Below are positions 1 through 8,547 of a DNA stretch of 36,766 nt, piece after piece (within the stretch, counting starts at the first letter, position 1; each line of letters opens with the position of its first letter). The stretch spans positions 1 to 36,766 of the forward strand of contig JASGCS010000013.1 in the NCBI GenBank assembly GCA_030054035.1, given 5' to 3'. The translations under genes were made by a program, and so were the position numbers. The notes below the pieces were generated by a model that saw only the letters and a program-made list of their open reading frames with translations, did not search any database and was not told the DNA's origin. Source of the DNA: Candidatus Methylacidiphilales bacterium (GTDB taxonomy: Bacteria > Pseudomonadota > Gammaproteobacteria > JASGCS01).

Positions 1-1490
1 AGGTACCAGGAAGGAAGCTCACCAAAGACTTGACTAACAACGGGGTTAAAGAAGGGGGTGGTGTCAGTTGGTGATTCTTCTTCAAGTAGATTAATTGAAT
101 TTCTTGGTGAAACATTACCAATGCTTAAGTCAAGCCATTCACCTGTTTTAATATTGTAGATGAAGGCATTGCCTACATCGTGTTTGCCGTTTTGATCTTG
201 CCCAGAAGCGCCAATTAAGGCGAGGTTGCCTTGGAGGGAGGTTCCGACGCCGAAGCCTGAACCTTTAGGAAGTTGATTGATGGGGGAGTTAGGGGTTTTG
301 CTGAGGTCAAGCCATTCACCTGTTTTAATATTGTAGATGAAGGCGTTGCCTACATAGTATTTGCCGTTTTGATTTTGCGAATTAGCACCGATTAAGGCGA
401 GGTTGCCTTGGAGGGAGGTGGAGTTGCCGAAGTATGAAACTTCAGGAAGTTGATTGATGGGGGAGTTTGGGGTTTTGCTGAGGTCAAGCCATTCACCTGT
501 TTTAATATTGTAGATGAAGGCGTTGCCTACATAGTATTTGCCGTTTTGATTTTGCCTAGAAGCACCGATTAAGGCGAGGTTGCCTTGGAGGGAGGTTCCG
601 CCGCCGAAGTGTGAAGTTGCAGAAAGTTGATTGATGGGGGAGTTTGGGGTTTTGCTGAGGTCAAGCCATTCACCGGTTTTAATATTGTAGATGAAGGCGT
701 TGCCTACATTGGATTTGCCGTTTTGATCTTGCCCAGAAGCAGCGATTAAGGCGAGGTTGCCTTGGAGGGAGGTTCCGCCGCCGAAGCCTGAATCTTTAGG
801 AAGTTGATTGATGGGGGAGTTAGGGGTTTTGCTGAGGTCAAGCCATTCACCTGTTTTAATATTGTAGATGAAGGCGTTGCCTACAGCGGAGTTGCCGTTT
901 TGATTTTGCCAAGGAGCAGCGATTAAGGCGAGGTTGCCTTGGAGGGAGGGTGAGCGGCCGAAGCCTGAACCTTTAGGAAGTTGATTGATGGGGGAGTTAG
1001 GGGTTTTGCTGAGGTCAAGCCATTCACCGGTTTTAATATTGTAGATGAAGGCATTCCCAGAAGCGCCAATTAAGGCGAGGTTGCCTTGGAGGGAGGGTGA
1101 GCGGCCGAAGCCTGAACCTTTAGGAAGTTGATTGATGGGGGAGTTAGGGGTTTTGCTGAGGTCAAGCCATTCACCGGTTTTAATATTGTAGATGAAGGCA
1201 TTGCCTACAAAGGATTTGCCGTTTTGATTTTGCCTAGAAGCACCGATTAAGGCGAGGTTGCCTTGGAGGGAGGGTGAGCCGCCGAAGCCTGAATATTCAG
1301 GAAGTTGATTGATGGGGGAATAAGTAATCCAAAGTGCATTGGCATCAGTCCATAGCTCTGCATTGGCATATGATTGTGAGTTAGTGTCATCATCAAATTC
1401 TGCAAATATGATTGTAGGGATGAGACAGAGTAGGATAGCGGCAATTCTAACTACGCTGCGGATACAGATAAGAGTGATGTAGTTATTCAT
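1..1490 (-). CDS. Secreted FG-GAP-type beta-propeller repeat protein, C-terminus beyond the window
   Basis: An uninterrupted frame of 496 codons runs from an ATG at 1488-1490 to the left edge with no stop, so the protein is partial. The first ~30 residues are a Sec signal peptide: positively charged start, hydrophobic stretch (AAILLCLIPTII), cleavage likely after IFA. Seven repeats follow, each with a core like FGGGTSLQGNLALIGA, then QNQNGK, then VGNAFIYN and GEWLDL. This resembles the FG-GAP_2 / integrin-alpha-type blade (FG...GD.ALVGAP...G.AYVF), and seven blades fit a closed propeller. After blade seven a different acidic sequence runs to the edge. Function is unknown; a secreted or surface adhesin-like role, perhaps exported by the neighbouring secretion locus, is inference. 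The propeller family is fairly sure, the role is not. Confidence 0.8.
   Translation of the reverse strand, partial: MNNYITLICIRSVVRIAAILLCLIPTIIFAEFDDDTNSQSYANAELWTDANALWITYSPINQLPEYSGFGGSPSLQGNLALIGASRQNQNGKSFVGNAFIYNIKTGEWLDLSKTPNSPINQLPKGSGFGRSPSLQGNLALIGASGNAFIYNIKTGEWLDLSKTPNSPINQLPKGSGFGRSPSLQGNLALIAAPWQNQNGNSAVGNAFIYNIKTGEWLDLSKTPNSPINQLPKDSGFGGGTSLQGNLALIAASGQDQNGKSNVGNAFIYNIKTGEWLDLSKTPNSPINQLSATSHFGGGTSLQGNLALIGASRQNQNGKYYVGNAFIYNIKTGEWLDLSKTPNSPINQLPEVSYFGNSTSLQGNLALIGANSQNQNGKYYVGNAFIYNIKTGEWLDLSKTPNSPINQLPKGSGFGVGTSLQGNLALIGASGQDQNGKHDVGNAFIYNIKTGEWLDLSIGNVSPRNSINLLEEESPTDTTPFFNPVVSQVFGELPSWY
131..1310 (-). repeat. Seven tandem 177-bp coding repeats, one shortened to 147 bp
   Basis: The landmark CAAGCCATTCACC (plus strand) occurs at 131, 308, 485, 662, 839, 1016 and 1163. 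The spacings are 177 bp five times and then 147 bp. 177 bp is 59 codons. The short unit lacks 30 bp, so it loses ten codons (the segment around QNQNGK) and keeps the frame. Units are nearly identical in DNA and differ at only a few codons, mostly in the loop after the QNQNGK segment. This points to recent duplication or ongoing recombination among units. Confidence 0.95.
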
Positions 1491-1512
1491 GTTTGTTAAT
1501 TAAATTCTCGCA

Positions 1513-2505
1513 TTAGTAGTTATCTATGTAGTCATTAAAGTTTTCTTGGTAAATTGAAATGAGTTGCTTGCTGAACAGTAGTGTTGTTTGCTTAGTAAAA
1601 CTTAAAGGTAGTGTGATGGTATTGGCATAGGTTTTTTGTTCTGATGTTTGTCCAATGGTGAGGTGGTATTGGAGTTGGCATTTATAGATTGTTTTTTGTT
1701 GTAGTGCTTGAGAAGTGCAATTGAATTGGGATGAAGATGTGATAGGTATAGCGGTTGGTGATTGATTGGTTGAAAATCCTGCTTGAGCTATAGCTTGAAT
1801 AATATCAGCTTTAGTGAGCAATCCATCTGTTTGTTGAATGGTAAATGAAATATTTGCTCTTTGTTTCATGATTGCTTGATTTATGATTTGTAGGTATTGC
1901 GCAATGGGTGGATAGGTTGAGTTTGGGAGTAATTGAAGGAGTGCTAGTGCATTGGTGATAGATTCATGTGATAGTGTTTTGTTTATGGCTACTAACCTGG
2001 CTAGAGGTAATCGTGCGAGTTGCTGCACCTGTTCGGCTTGGATTATTGATAGTAGAGGCTGGTAGGGACTCAGTGTTTGAGTAATCTGATTGAGCAGTTG
2101 TTCTTGTAGCTCAGGGATATCTAAGCTTACGAGAACATAATAGTTGTAGGTATCCTTGCTCGTTTCTAGTGTCTTGATATTAGGGATGCTGGGTATATCT
2201 GAAGTAAATAAACATTGTTGTGTGTATTTACTTTCTGCAGTTGCAACATTGTTTTGTTCTTCAACTTTGTCTTTGATTTGTTGTTTGCAAGTTATCTTTT
2301 GTTTTAGTTGTGATACCAGAGATGCGATGGCATTCTTGGTGGCGTTATCACGAGCTTTTGCAATATCTGAAGTTATCTTTGCTTGCCCTACGCCATAGAT
2401 GATAGTATTGGTGGGATCGTTGGGAGGATTGGTTAGCCAGTCTTGCTCGGCATAGGTAATTGGAGATAGTACTACGAATGAAAAGATGAGTGGCATAAGT
2501 TTCAT
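1513..2505 (-). CDS. Exported LPP20-family-like protein
   Basis: The 330-residue protein starts with a signal peptide (MKLMPLIFSFVVLSPITYA) and a likely signal peptidase I site after TYA. There is no lipobox cysteine. Residues ~22-135 match the LPP20 pattern: W-x-N-P-P near the start, the YGVGQA motif at ~38-43, then an Ala/Lys-rich helix (AKARDNATKNAIASLVSQL) and a V-S-L-D-I-P strand. The rest is Gln-rich and has no recognised domain. Members of this family are envelope proteins of unclear function. The gene lies between the secretion locus and the propeller gene on the same strand, 22 bases before the propeller start, so it may be co-expressed with the propeller. Confidence 0.65.
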   Translation of the reverse strand: MKLMPLIFSFVVLSPITYAEQDWLTNPPNDPTNTIIYGVGQAKITSDIAKARDNATKNAIASLVSQLKQKITCKQQIKDKVEEQNNVATAESKYTQQCLFTSDIPSIPNIKTLETSKDTYNYYVLVSLDIPELQEQLLNQITQTLSPYQPLLSIIQAEQVQQLARLPLARLVAINKTLSHESITNALALLQLLPNSTYPPIAQYLQIINQAIMKQRANISFTIQQTDGLLTKADIIQAIAQAGFSTNQSPTAIPITSSSQFNCTSQALQQKTIYKCQLQYHLTIGQTSEQKTYANTITLPLSFTKQTTLLFSKQLISIYQENFNDYIDNY

Positions 2506-2666
2506 ATTAATAATTATATACTATATTATAATTATATTTTTCACTTATAATCATATTTATATGTCATAATTAGAAATACAATGTTTTATTAATGATTATT
2601 ATGTTTTATATTTAATTAATCAAAATATAATAATTAAATATGATTTTGATAGAATTATAATTTGAA
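2506..2666. other. Very A+T-rich intergenic gap
   Basis: A 161-base spacer follows the long secretion operon. It is almost entirely A and T, with repeated ATAATTATA-like words. It must hold the promoter of the downstream LPP20-like gene, and probably the end of the secretion transcript. No convincing GC-rich terminator hairpin is visible, and the A/T runs make any single -10 assignment arbitrary. Confidence 0.5.
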
Positions 2667-3125
2667 TCACCACTGTGAATAGGGAATGCCATTAGTACCT
2701 ATGGCTTCTGATTTGCTTGATACACCTATCACGCCTTTAGATGAGTCTGCTTGTTTGACAAATGCTTTGATATTCCATCCATAGTTAGTATCTTTAGTGT
2801 CTGTTTTGGTAAAGGGGTCGGTAGGTATTGCACTGATGAAATAGTATTTGACATTTAATTCACTTTTGTGAGCTATTCCTTCTGTGAGCGAGGTAAGGGT
2901 TGGGGGGTTGCATTGTAGCTGTGGATCTGCGTCTATGAGATTTGCTTTGCATGTGGTGCGGTAGAGGTCTATGGCTTGTTGAATACGATGTATAGCATTT
3001 TTTAATTCTTGTTCTTTTTGTCGTTTAAGTTTAAGCGCTAGGGTGGGATAAGCAATTGTTGCAAGGAGCGCAAGGATTGCAAGGGTGACCATTAGCTCAA
3101 TGAAGGTAAAACCTCCCTGTTTCAT
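2667..3125 (-). CDS. Type II secretion pseudopilin (GspG-like), last gene of the secretion operon
   Basis: The 152-residue protein has a prepilin leader of five residues (MKQGG) and the cleavage/methylation motif G|FTFIELMVTLAIL with Glu5. A long helix follows, ending in a Lys/Gln-rich stretch. The C-terminal half has two cysteines and ends GTNGIPYSQW, an ending I recognise from secretion-type pseudopilins. It lacks the calcium loop seen in the GspG at 9562-9990, so it is a different pseudopilin. Its ATG overlaps the stop of the upstream secretin gene by four bases (3122-3125). A prepilin peptidase is needed to process it, and none is encoded in the window. Confidence 0.85.
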   Translation of the reverse strand: MKQGGFTFIELMVTLAILALLATIAYPTLALKLKRQKEQELKNAIHRIQQAIDLYRTTCKANLIDADPQLQCNPPTLTSLTEGIAHKSELNVKYYFISAIPTDPFTKTDTKDTNYGWNIKAFVKQADSSKGVIGVSSKSEAIGTNGIPYSQW

Positions 3126-4906
3126 TTACTGAGAATAAGTGAATCTAAATATGATTCAAAGGCACTTAAATCGTTATCAGTTCCAGTGGGGAATTGAGTA
3201 TCGAGTAAAGTTTTTCTATCAATAGCACGGAGTATTCTAGGGGTAATAGAAAGGACAATTTCTGTTCTAGTTTTGTCATTATTATTTGAGCCAAAGAGTC
3301 TGCCGAGAATTGGTATGTCCCCGAAACCTGGTATTTTATTAGCATTGGATATTTCTTGATCACTGATCAGCCCAGCTAATATTTCTGTTTCATTATTTTT
3401 AAGCCGTAAAGTAGTGCTGGCATCTCTGGTACCGATCTGATAAGAACTCGTACCATTTGCACTAGTAATTTGTTTGACAATACTTGACACTTCTAGAGAA
3501 ATAACAATTTCCACATCAGCATTTTGTTGAATGGTAGGTTTTACTTCTAACTTAAGACCGACATCGAGATAACTAACACTCTCAGAAACACTTCCTCCAG
3601 TTGGATTGACTGTAGTAGTGATTACTGGAACTTTATCACCAATGAGAATTTTAGCTTTTTCGTTATTAATTACTCTAATTTTTGGATTAGAAAGTATGTT
3701 AGTGTCTGAATCTTGTTTTAGAAAATTAATTGCTGATGTTGATAAACCCACACGCAAATCTTTAGCCCCAATCCCATCTATATTATTTAAGGTTAGTGGC
3801 GCTCCACCTCTCAGCATTGGAGTCAATCCAATTTGAGTTGGCCATTGGATACCGAGGTTTAAAATGCTTTGTTTTTTTACTTCTAATATCTCAACCTCTA
3901 ACAACACTTCAGGATCAGCAATGTCTAGAAGTTCAATTAGTTTGTCAGCAATCCGAATAACTTGGATGGAGTCTCTTAGCACGACCATATTTAATCTCAC
4001 ATCAACCACTACATCATTAACGCGCAGTAAGGATCTGAGATAGCCAGCGACGAGATTGGCTTCGGCATAATTCAAATAAAAGGCGCGAATCATTGATCTT
4101 TGGTATTGTTTATGTTTGGTAGGATTGTTTTGATAAATAATAATTGAATTAGCATTAAGGGGCTGGTATGAAAGCCCATTGGCAGTAAGGAGTAAAGTCA
4201 AGGCACTTTTCGCAGGCAAGTCTTTGACAGAAAATGGAGTGAGGGGACTTTCCCTTAAATCTTTATCATAGTAAATGTTCAGTGATAATTGAGTAGCTAT
4301 TTTAGAAAGTATATTTCTGATAGGTAAATTATCCACAGTCATCGTTACTGGGGTATTGAGGAGTTGCGCGAGTATAGAATCGGGATCTGACGCCCTCTGC
4401 TTGGCATCCTGAACTTGATTACGAAGTAATATGGCTTGATCTAACGATGGTTGCAAATCTAGAATTTTTTTGACTAAGGCAAGAATTTCTGAAGAGGCTT
4501 CAATACCTTTAGACTGAAATAAATTAGTCGCTTGGGCTAAGTACTGCTGTGCGGATCTTTCATTGATGGTTTGTTTTTTAAGCAGTAGTAACGCGTCATC
4601 ATTAGGATTGAATTGTAAGCCCTGAGCAATGAGCCGATCTGCTTCAACATAGTCTTTAAGGTTTAATCTTTCTTTAATTTTATTTTGAAAATCTAATGAG
4701 GTGGAATTTTTAATAATCGTTGAGCTAACCCGATACTGGACATTTTCAGGGTCATGTTTTTTAGCTTCTTCAACAGAAGCATATGCTTCTTGAAAATTAC
4801 CATCACGATACTGCTCCTGAGCACGCTGATAGGCATAATACCCACTACACGAACTAACTAATGCAGTAATACAAAATAGCATGATGGAATTACTAATACG
4901 GTTCAT
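3122..4906 (-). CDS. Secretin, outer-membrane channel (GspD/MshL-like lipoprotein)
   Basis: I chose the ATG at 4904-4906, not the one ten codons upstream. It gives a proper lipoprotein signal (MNRISNSIMLFCITALVSSC) with lipobox V-S-S-C, so the mature protein would start at Cys20. The order is TPR-like repeats (~25-145), an STN/N0 domain (~195-260), a ring-building N domain, then the secretin core. The core shows ILSNPKIRVINNEKAKILIG, then VGLKLEVKP, and LAGLISDQE...KIPGFGDIPILGRLF...TEIVLSITPRI near the end. It would form the outer-membrane gate of the second secretion set. It overlaps the PilP-like gene upstream by 14 bases. At 594 residues it is larger than the second secretin (14399-15877), which has no TPR region. 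Confidence 0.9.
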   Translation of the reverse strand: MNRISNSIMLFCITALVSSCSGYYAYQRAQEQYRDGNFQEAYASVEEAKKHDPENVQYRVSSTIIKNSTSLDFQNKIKERLNLKDYVEADRLIAQGLQFNPNDDALLLLKKQTINERSAQQYLAQATNLFQSKGIEASSEILALVKKILDLQPSLDQAILLRNQVQDAKQRASDPDSILAQLLNTPVTMTVDNLPIRNILSKIATQLSLNIYYDKDLRESPLTPFSVKDLPAKSALTLLLTANGLSYQPLNANSIIIYQNNPTKHKQYQRSMIRAFYLNYAEANLVAGYLRSLLRVNDVVVDVRLNMVVLRDSIQVIRIADKLIELLDIADPEVLLEVEILEVKKQSILNLGIQWPTQIGLTPMLRGGAPLTLNNIDGIGAKDLRVGLSTSAINFLKQDSDTNILSNPKIRVINNEKAKILIGDKVPVITTTVNPTGGSVSESVSYLDVGLKLEVKPTIQQNADVEIVISLEVSSIVKQITSANGTSSYQIGTRDASTTLRLKNNETEILAGLISDQEISNANKIPGFGDIPILGRLFGSNNNDKTRTEIVLSITPRILRAIDRKTLLDTQFPTGTDNDLSAFESYLDSLILSK

Positions 4907-5378
4907 AATTATAATTTCTTGATTCGCCAGTTTCATTGCTTTTAATAGTGATAAATGCGTCTGTAATGTTTTCTACAACAAAGTTACTACCTATCCCTGT
5001 TCCTATTGAAACCTCTTGAGAGGTTCCGTTAAATAATATATAGGCAATTAATACTAATCCTTCACGATATTTACCCTGATATTTTACAGTAAGAGAATCA
5101 AATGGGTTTTTTACTTCTACGACAACGGGTGGTGGTGGCGATGGTGCTCGGTAGACATATTCTTGGTTTAACTTTCTACTAAACAGACCTGTCACAGTAG
5201 ATTGCTTAACTCTACTAGTTAACTCAATCGCTTCAACGCTATGGCTTTTTTGCGAAAGTCCTACTTGCTCTTCATCTGGTGCAAAATAAAGCAGTCCAGT
5301 TGCTATGATACATAGTAGGCTATACATATAGACTCTTTTTTTAGTTATGGGAATATTAAGCTTTGTAAAAGAGTTCAT
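4893..5378 (-). CDS. GspC/PilP-like inner-membrane secretin-docking protein
   Basis: Start at ATG 5376-5378 (MNSFTKLNIP) is preferred because GAGG lies about 12 bases before it. The 161-residue protein has a short cytoplasmic end and one membrane helix (YMYSLLCIIATGLLYF, ~17-32). A linker with a proline run (APSPPPPVVVEV) and a small C-terminal beta domain follow. That domain (IAYILFNGTSQEVSIGTGIGSNFVVENI) resembles the HR domain of GspC/PilP, which binds the secretin N0 domain. Its position directly before the secretin gene supports this role. Sequence similarity alone is weak, so the assignment rests on topology and context. Confidence 0.6.
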   Translation of the reverse strand: MNSFTKLNIPITKKRVYMYSLLCIIATGLLYFAPDEEQVGLSQKSHSVEAIELTSRVKQSTVTGLFSRKLNQEYVYRAPSPPPPVVVEVKNPFDSLTVKYQGKYREGLVLIAYILFNGTSQEVSIGTGIGSNFVVENITDAFITIKSNETGESRNYNYEPY

Positions 5379-5883
5379 ATTCGATGATCGCCTCAATGGA
5401 GTCACCCCTGACGCTTTTTTTTCTAAACTGCACAGTTCGAATTGAGGCGTATGGAGTTTTAATTAAAAATTGGTTAATAAAATTATGTAGTTGCTTGGAA
5501 CTTCCCCGTAAGGTCATAGATATAATGAGTGATGAATAGTAGCTACCTTTTCGATCTGAGGCATAGTACTCACTTGAGAGAATAATTAATTGGTTCTTTT
5601 TTGATAATTGTTCAACTCGTTCTAATTGAATAGGGGTTTGATCATAGCGAGGCAAGAGCGACTCAAAGTAAGAGATTCGCTCAGTATTAATATCTTCAAT
5701 AGTTTTTGGGGGAGCTACTTGAGATGATTGGTAGGTTTGGTACAAGTACCCACCCCCCTTGAGAATCCAGATCGCAACAGATATAGTTAAGATAATGCCA
5801 GAGAGAGCAAAAAGCATACCACCGATTCCATAGTTGCGCCAGAATCTCTCTAGATAATACTGAATAAAATTAATTGTTTCCAT
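5356..5883 (-). CDS. GspM/PilO-like inner-membrane assembly protein
   Basis: Start at ATG 5881-5883 (METINFIQYYL) is chosen over an upstream TTG. The ~175-residue protein has one membrane segment (GGMLFALSGIILTISVAIWIL), then a helical stretch and a ferredoxin-like periplasmic domain. That domain includes LIISMTLRGSSKQLHNFINQFLIKTPYASIRTVQF, a layout typical of PilO/GspM. It lies between the GspL-like and GspC/PilP-like genes, the usual place for GspM. Overlaps with both neighbours (14 and 23 bases) suggest translational coupling. The family fits, but the sequence is divergent. Confidence 0.65.
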   Translation of the reverse strand: METINFIQYYLERFWRNYGIGGMLFALSGIILTISVAIWILKGGGYLYQTYQSSQVAPPKTIEDINTERISYFESLLPRYDQTPIQLERVEQLSKKNQLIILSSEYYASDRKGSYYSSLIISMTLRGSSKQLHNFINQFLIKTPYASIRTVQFRKKSVRGDSIEAIIEYELFYKA

Positions 5884-7042
5884 GCCATGTAGTTTCAACA
5901 ATGAATTCTAATCCTCGTAAAGAGTCCTTAGAGACTTTTTGGTTGCTAATTAATTTACTATTAGTCAAATCTTTTTGTTCATATAAATAGGTCAGGTATC
6001 TCGACATGGTGTTTATATTTTTACAAAAGAAAGCGAGTCGTATGGTTGGACGCAAAGTATCAGATCGGACATTGAGCACTTGCAGACTTACCAGAGATAA
6101 TTCTAATTGCTTGGGTGGGTCTACAGCGTCTAACATATCAACAAAAGAAATATTGAGTGCACGAGCAATAGTGTTATACTCATTAATTTTTTCAACTGGG
6201 ATGGTCATGGTGGTAGGTACTGTTTCATTTTGAAGTGCGGTTGCACTAAAGGTAAGCACACTGACTGAAAGCACTAAACTTATTGCCGCAAGCACAATCT
6301 CACGAGTAGATCTCTTTGCATATTTTTGCAACGCGTCTCCATACACTGCCAAAGATGTTAATGGATTCTGAATGAGTGAATGGAGGGATTGTAATGTTTC
6401 GCTACTATTTTCTTCAAAGGTAATAATTGGTACATCTTGTGCACATTCGGTTTGCCCGAGAATGGTTGGCCAATCAAGTGAAGATCTTTGAGCGGGTAAT
6501 ATTGGAGGGTGAAATGGAATGGCAACTTCATGGACACAAAGGTAATACCAATCGGCATACTGGGTGCGCACCAACAAGCCGAATGGATGATTGGTTGGTT
6601 GGGTTTTCTGAACAACATTGAGCAACACTTGAGCCAGTGGCAACAAACTTTGCACTCCGATTAATTTATTTTGTATGGCATTTTGCAGCTCACTCGGTAT
6701 TCCATAGGTGGCTAAATAGCTTTGCTGGGGATCTTTTAAAGTAACAATATCTCGTTCTCGTTCGCATAAAAAACCACTTTGCTTAAAATCATTAATAATA
6801 GTTTTTAATTCAACTGATTTTTCAAAATGATACCCATATTGCGCGATGAGTGGAGGGGCGCAAATCAATCTATAGGTCGTCTCGTTAGGATTGTCTTGGA
6901 TAATTTTTTCGCATACCGCAATGATTACTTCCGGTGTAGGAAGAACGCTCCAAGACTGGTATTCTTGTGCGGTACCGATTGAAGGTATCACCCAAGCCGT
7001 TGTGGTACTACAATAAATAATAATTGATTGGTGAGAATTCAT
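5870..7042 (-). CDS. GspL-like inner-membrane platform protein
   Basis: The 390-residue protein has a long cytoplasmic part (1-245) that would fold like the actin-like GspL/PilM domain. One membrane helix (IVLAAISLVLSVSVLTFSATAL, ~250-271) and a periplasmic ferredoxin-like domain (~285-390) follow. GspL binds the GspE ATPase and recruits it to the membrane. The gene directly follows gspE with a 4-base overlap (7039-7042), and gspM follows. No classic ATP-binding signature is seen in the cytoplasmic part, as is usual for GspL. The call relies on topology, size and position. Confidence 0.65.
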   Translation of the reverse strand: MNSHQSIIIYCSTTTAWVIPSIGTAQEYQSWSVLPTPEVIIAVCEKIIQDNPNETTYRLICAPPLIAQYGYHFEKSVELKTIINDFKQSGFLCERERDIVTLKDPQQSYLATYGIPSELQNAIQNKLIGVQSLLPLAQVLLNVVQKTQPTNHPFGLLVRTQYADWYYLCVHEVAIPFHPPILPAQRSSLDWPTILGQTECAQDVPIITFEENSSETLQSLHSLIQNPLTSLAVYGDALQKYAKRSTREIVLAAISLVLSVSVLTFSATALQNETVPTTMTIPVEKINEYNTIARALNISFVDMLDAVDPPKQLELSLVSLQVLNVRSDTLRPTIRLAFFCKNINTMSRYLTYLYEQKDLTNSKLISNQKVSKDSLRGLEFIVETTWHGNN

Positions 7043-8547
7043 GCACCCACCACCCTTTCCACTTCTTCAATCGTGGTAATACCTCGTTTAACTACTTGTT
7101 TGGTAATTTGTAGCATTGACCGATACCCATGTTTTTTAGCTACTTTTTCTATAGCTGATTTATCCGCTCGATTATGGACTAGGGTTTTTATTGCATCAGT
7201 AAAAATACAAATTTCTGCAACTGCGATTCTACCTTTGTAACCGGTGAATTGACAATCTTCACAGCCTCGCTTAATATCCTTACAAGTCTTACATAATTTT
7301 CTGAGCAATCTCTGTGAGATGACACCATTGATAGACGAAGCGAGAGTAAAACTTTCAATACCCATATGATTTAGTCTGCCGAGCACATCAAAGACATTAT
7401 TAGCATGGATGCTACTCAACACTAAGTGACCAGTTAAGGCTGATTGCACAGCAATTTGAGCAGTCTCAGCGTCTCTAATTTCACCAACCATTATAGTGTC
7501 AGGATCATGTCTCAAGATTGAACGCAATCCCTTAGCAAAGGTGAGGCCTTTTTTTTCATTAACCGGAATCTGAAGCACTCCAGTTAATTGGTACTCTATG
7601 GGATCTTCAATCGTAATCGTTTTAATGGTTGGCTTGGCAATGGCATTTAATAATGCATAGAGCGTAGTGGTTTTACCTGAGCCAGTTGGGCCAGTTACTA
7701 ATAGCATTCCGTAGGGTTTTTTCGCAAGTTCAAATATTTGCTTTTGTTGCTCTTCCATAAAGCCTAAATCAGATAAATGCAATTGGTTATTGTGCGTCGT
7801 GATTTGTTGACGGTCCAACAAACGAAGTACAGCATCCTCTCCAAAAAGATTTGGCATACAAGAAACTCTAAAATCTATGGCGCGGCTATCAATAGAAACT
7901 CTAAATCTACCATCCTGAGGAACCCGTCTTTCAGCAATATCTAAATCAGCCATAACTTTTACCCTTGAGAGGATTTTTTCTGCAAGCGCAATATCTGATA
8001 CGCTTCTCATCTGCACCATCACTCCATCCAGTCTAAATCTAATTCCTAATGAAGAGCGCGATCGTTCTAAATGAATGTCGCTTGCTTTAGTTTTGTATGC
8101 TTCATACAGTAATGCATTAACAAACTGCACAGAATCGCTCTCTTCTAAAGATATTGATGATGCTGAAATTACACTAACCATTTCTTCGCTCTCAAGCGCG
8201 AGGCTAGTAGGTTCATCTTTGAGCAACCCTAAAGCACTCATTCTTTTTTCTTCATGCTTGAGGATCTGTTCAAATTGCTCGCTTGAAATACAGTGAAGTT
8301 TAGTTACGATGATTCCCTTCAAAGCCAAGCGAATTGCGACAAGAGAAATACTGTTTTGATTAGTTTTTTGTGAAAGGATAACTGTTGCTTGATCCGTTCC
8401 AACTAAAATAGGAATAATATGATTTCTAGCGCATTCTCCAAATGATATGACTTGATAGTTAACACTGAGTTGCTGGTAATCCAACGCTTCACTCGGACTA
8501 GAAACTTCATGCAATATCCTTGATGTGGTTGAGATTAGCGATTTCAT
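7039..8547 (-). CDS. gspE: Secretion ATPase GspE (second set)
   Basis: This is a full-length 502-residue ATPase that powers pseudopilus assembly at the inner membrane. Walker A GPTGSGKTT is at ~286-294. The Asp box (TIEDPIEYQL) follows at ~312-321, Walker B (TIMVGEIRD) at ~351-359, and the His box (LTGHLVLSSIHANN) at ~371-384. A zinc knuckle is formed by two CxxC pairs (CKTC at 419-422, CEDC at 429-432). The loop between the pairs is only six residues, much shorter than in classical GspE. The N-terminal ~130 residues form the part expected to contact GspL. It overlaps gspF (8544-8547) and gspL by four bases each. Confidence 0.95.
   Translation of the reverse strand: MKSLISTTSRILHEVSSPSEALDYQQLSVNYQVISFGECARNHIIPILVGTDQATVILSQKTNQNSISLVAIRLALKGIIVTKLHCISSEQFEQILKHEEKRMSALGLLKDEPTSLALESEEMVSVISASSISLEESDSVQFVNALLYEAYKTKASDIHLERSRSSLGIRFRLDGVMVQMRSVSDIALAEKILSRVKVMADLDIAERRVPQDGRFRVSIDSRAIDFRVSCMPNLFGEDAVLRLLDRQQITTHNNQLHLSDLGFMEEQQKQIFELAKKPYGMLLVTGPTGSGKTTTLYALLNAIAKPTIKTITIEDPIEYQLTGVLQIPVNEKKGLTFAKGLRSILRHDPDTIMVGEIRDAETAQIAVQSALTGHLVLSSIHANNVFDVLGRLNHMGIESFTLASSINGVISQRLLRKLCKTCKDIKRGCEDCQFTGYKGRIAVAEICIFTDAIKTLVHNRADKSAIEKVAKKHGYRSMLQITKQVVKRGITTIEEVERVVGA

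Noticed and set aside
131-1310. CRISPR-like array from regular repeats
   Set aside because: Units are 177 bp with no short repeat/unique spacer structure, and the whole stretch is one open coding frame.
1247-1444. 65-codon minus-strand frame within the repeat gene
   Set aside because: It is an alternative frame; the long frame from 1490 has the signal peptide and all seven repeats.
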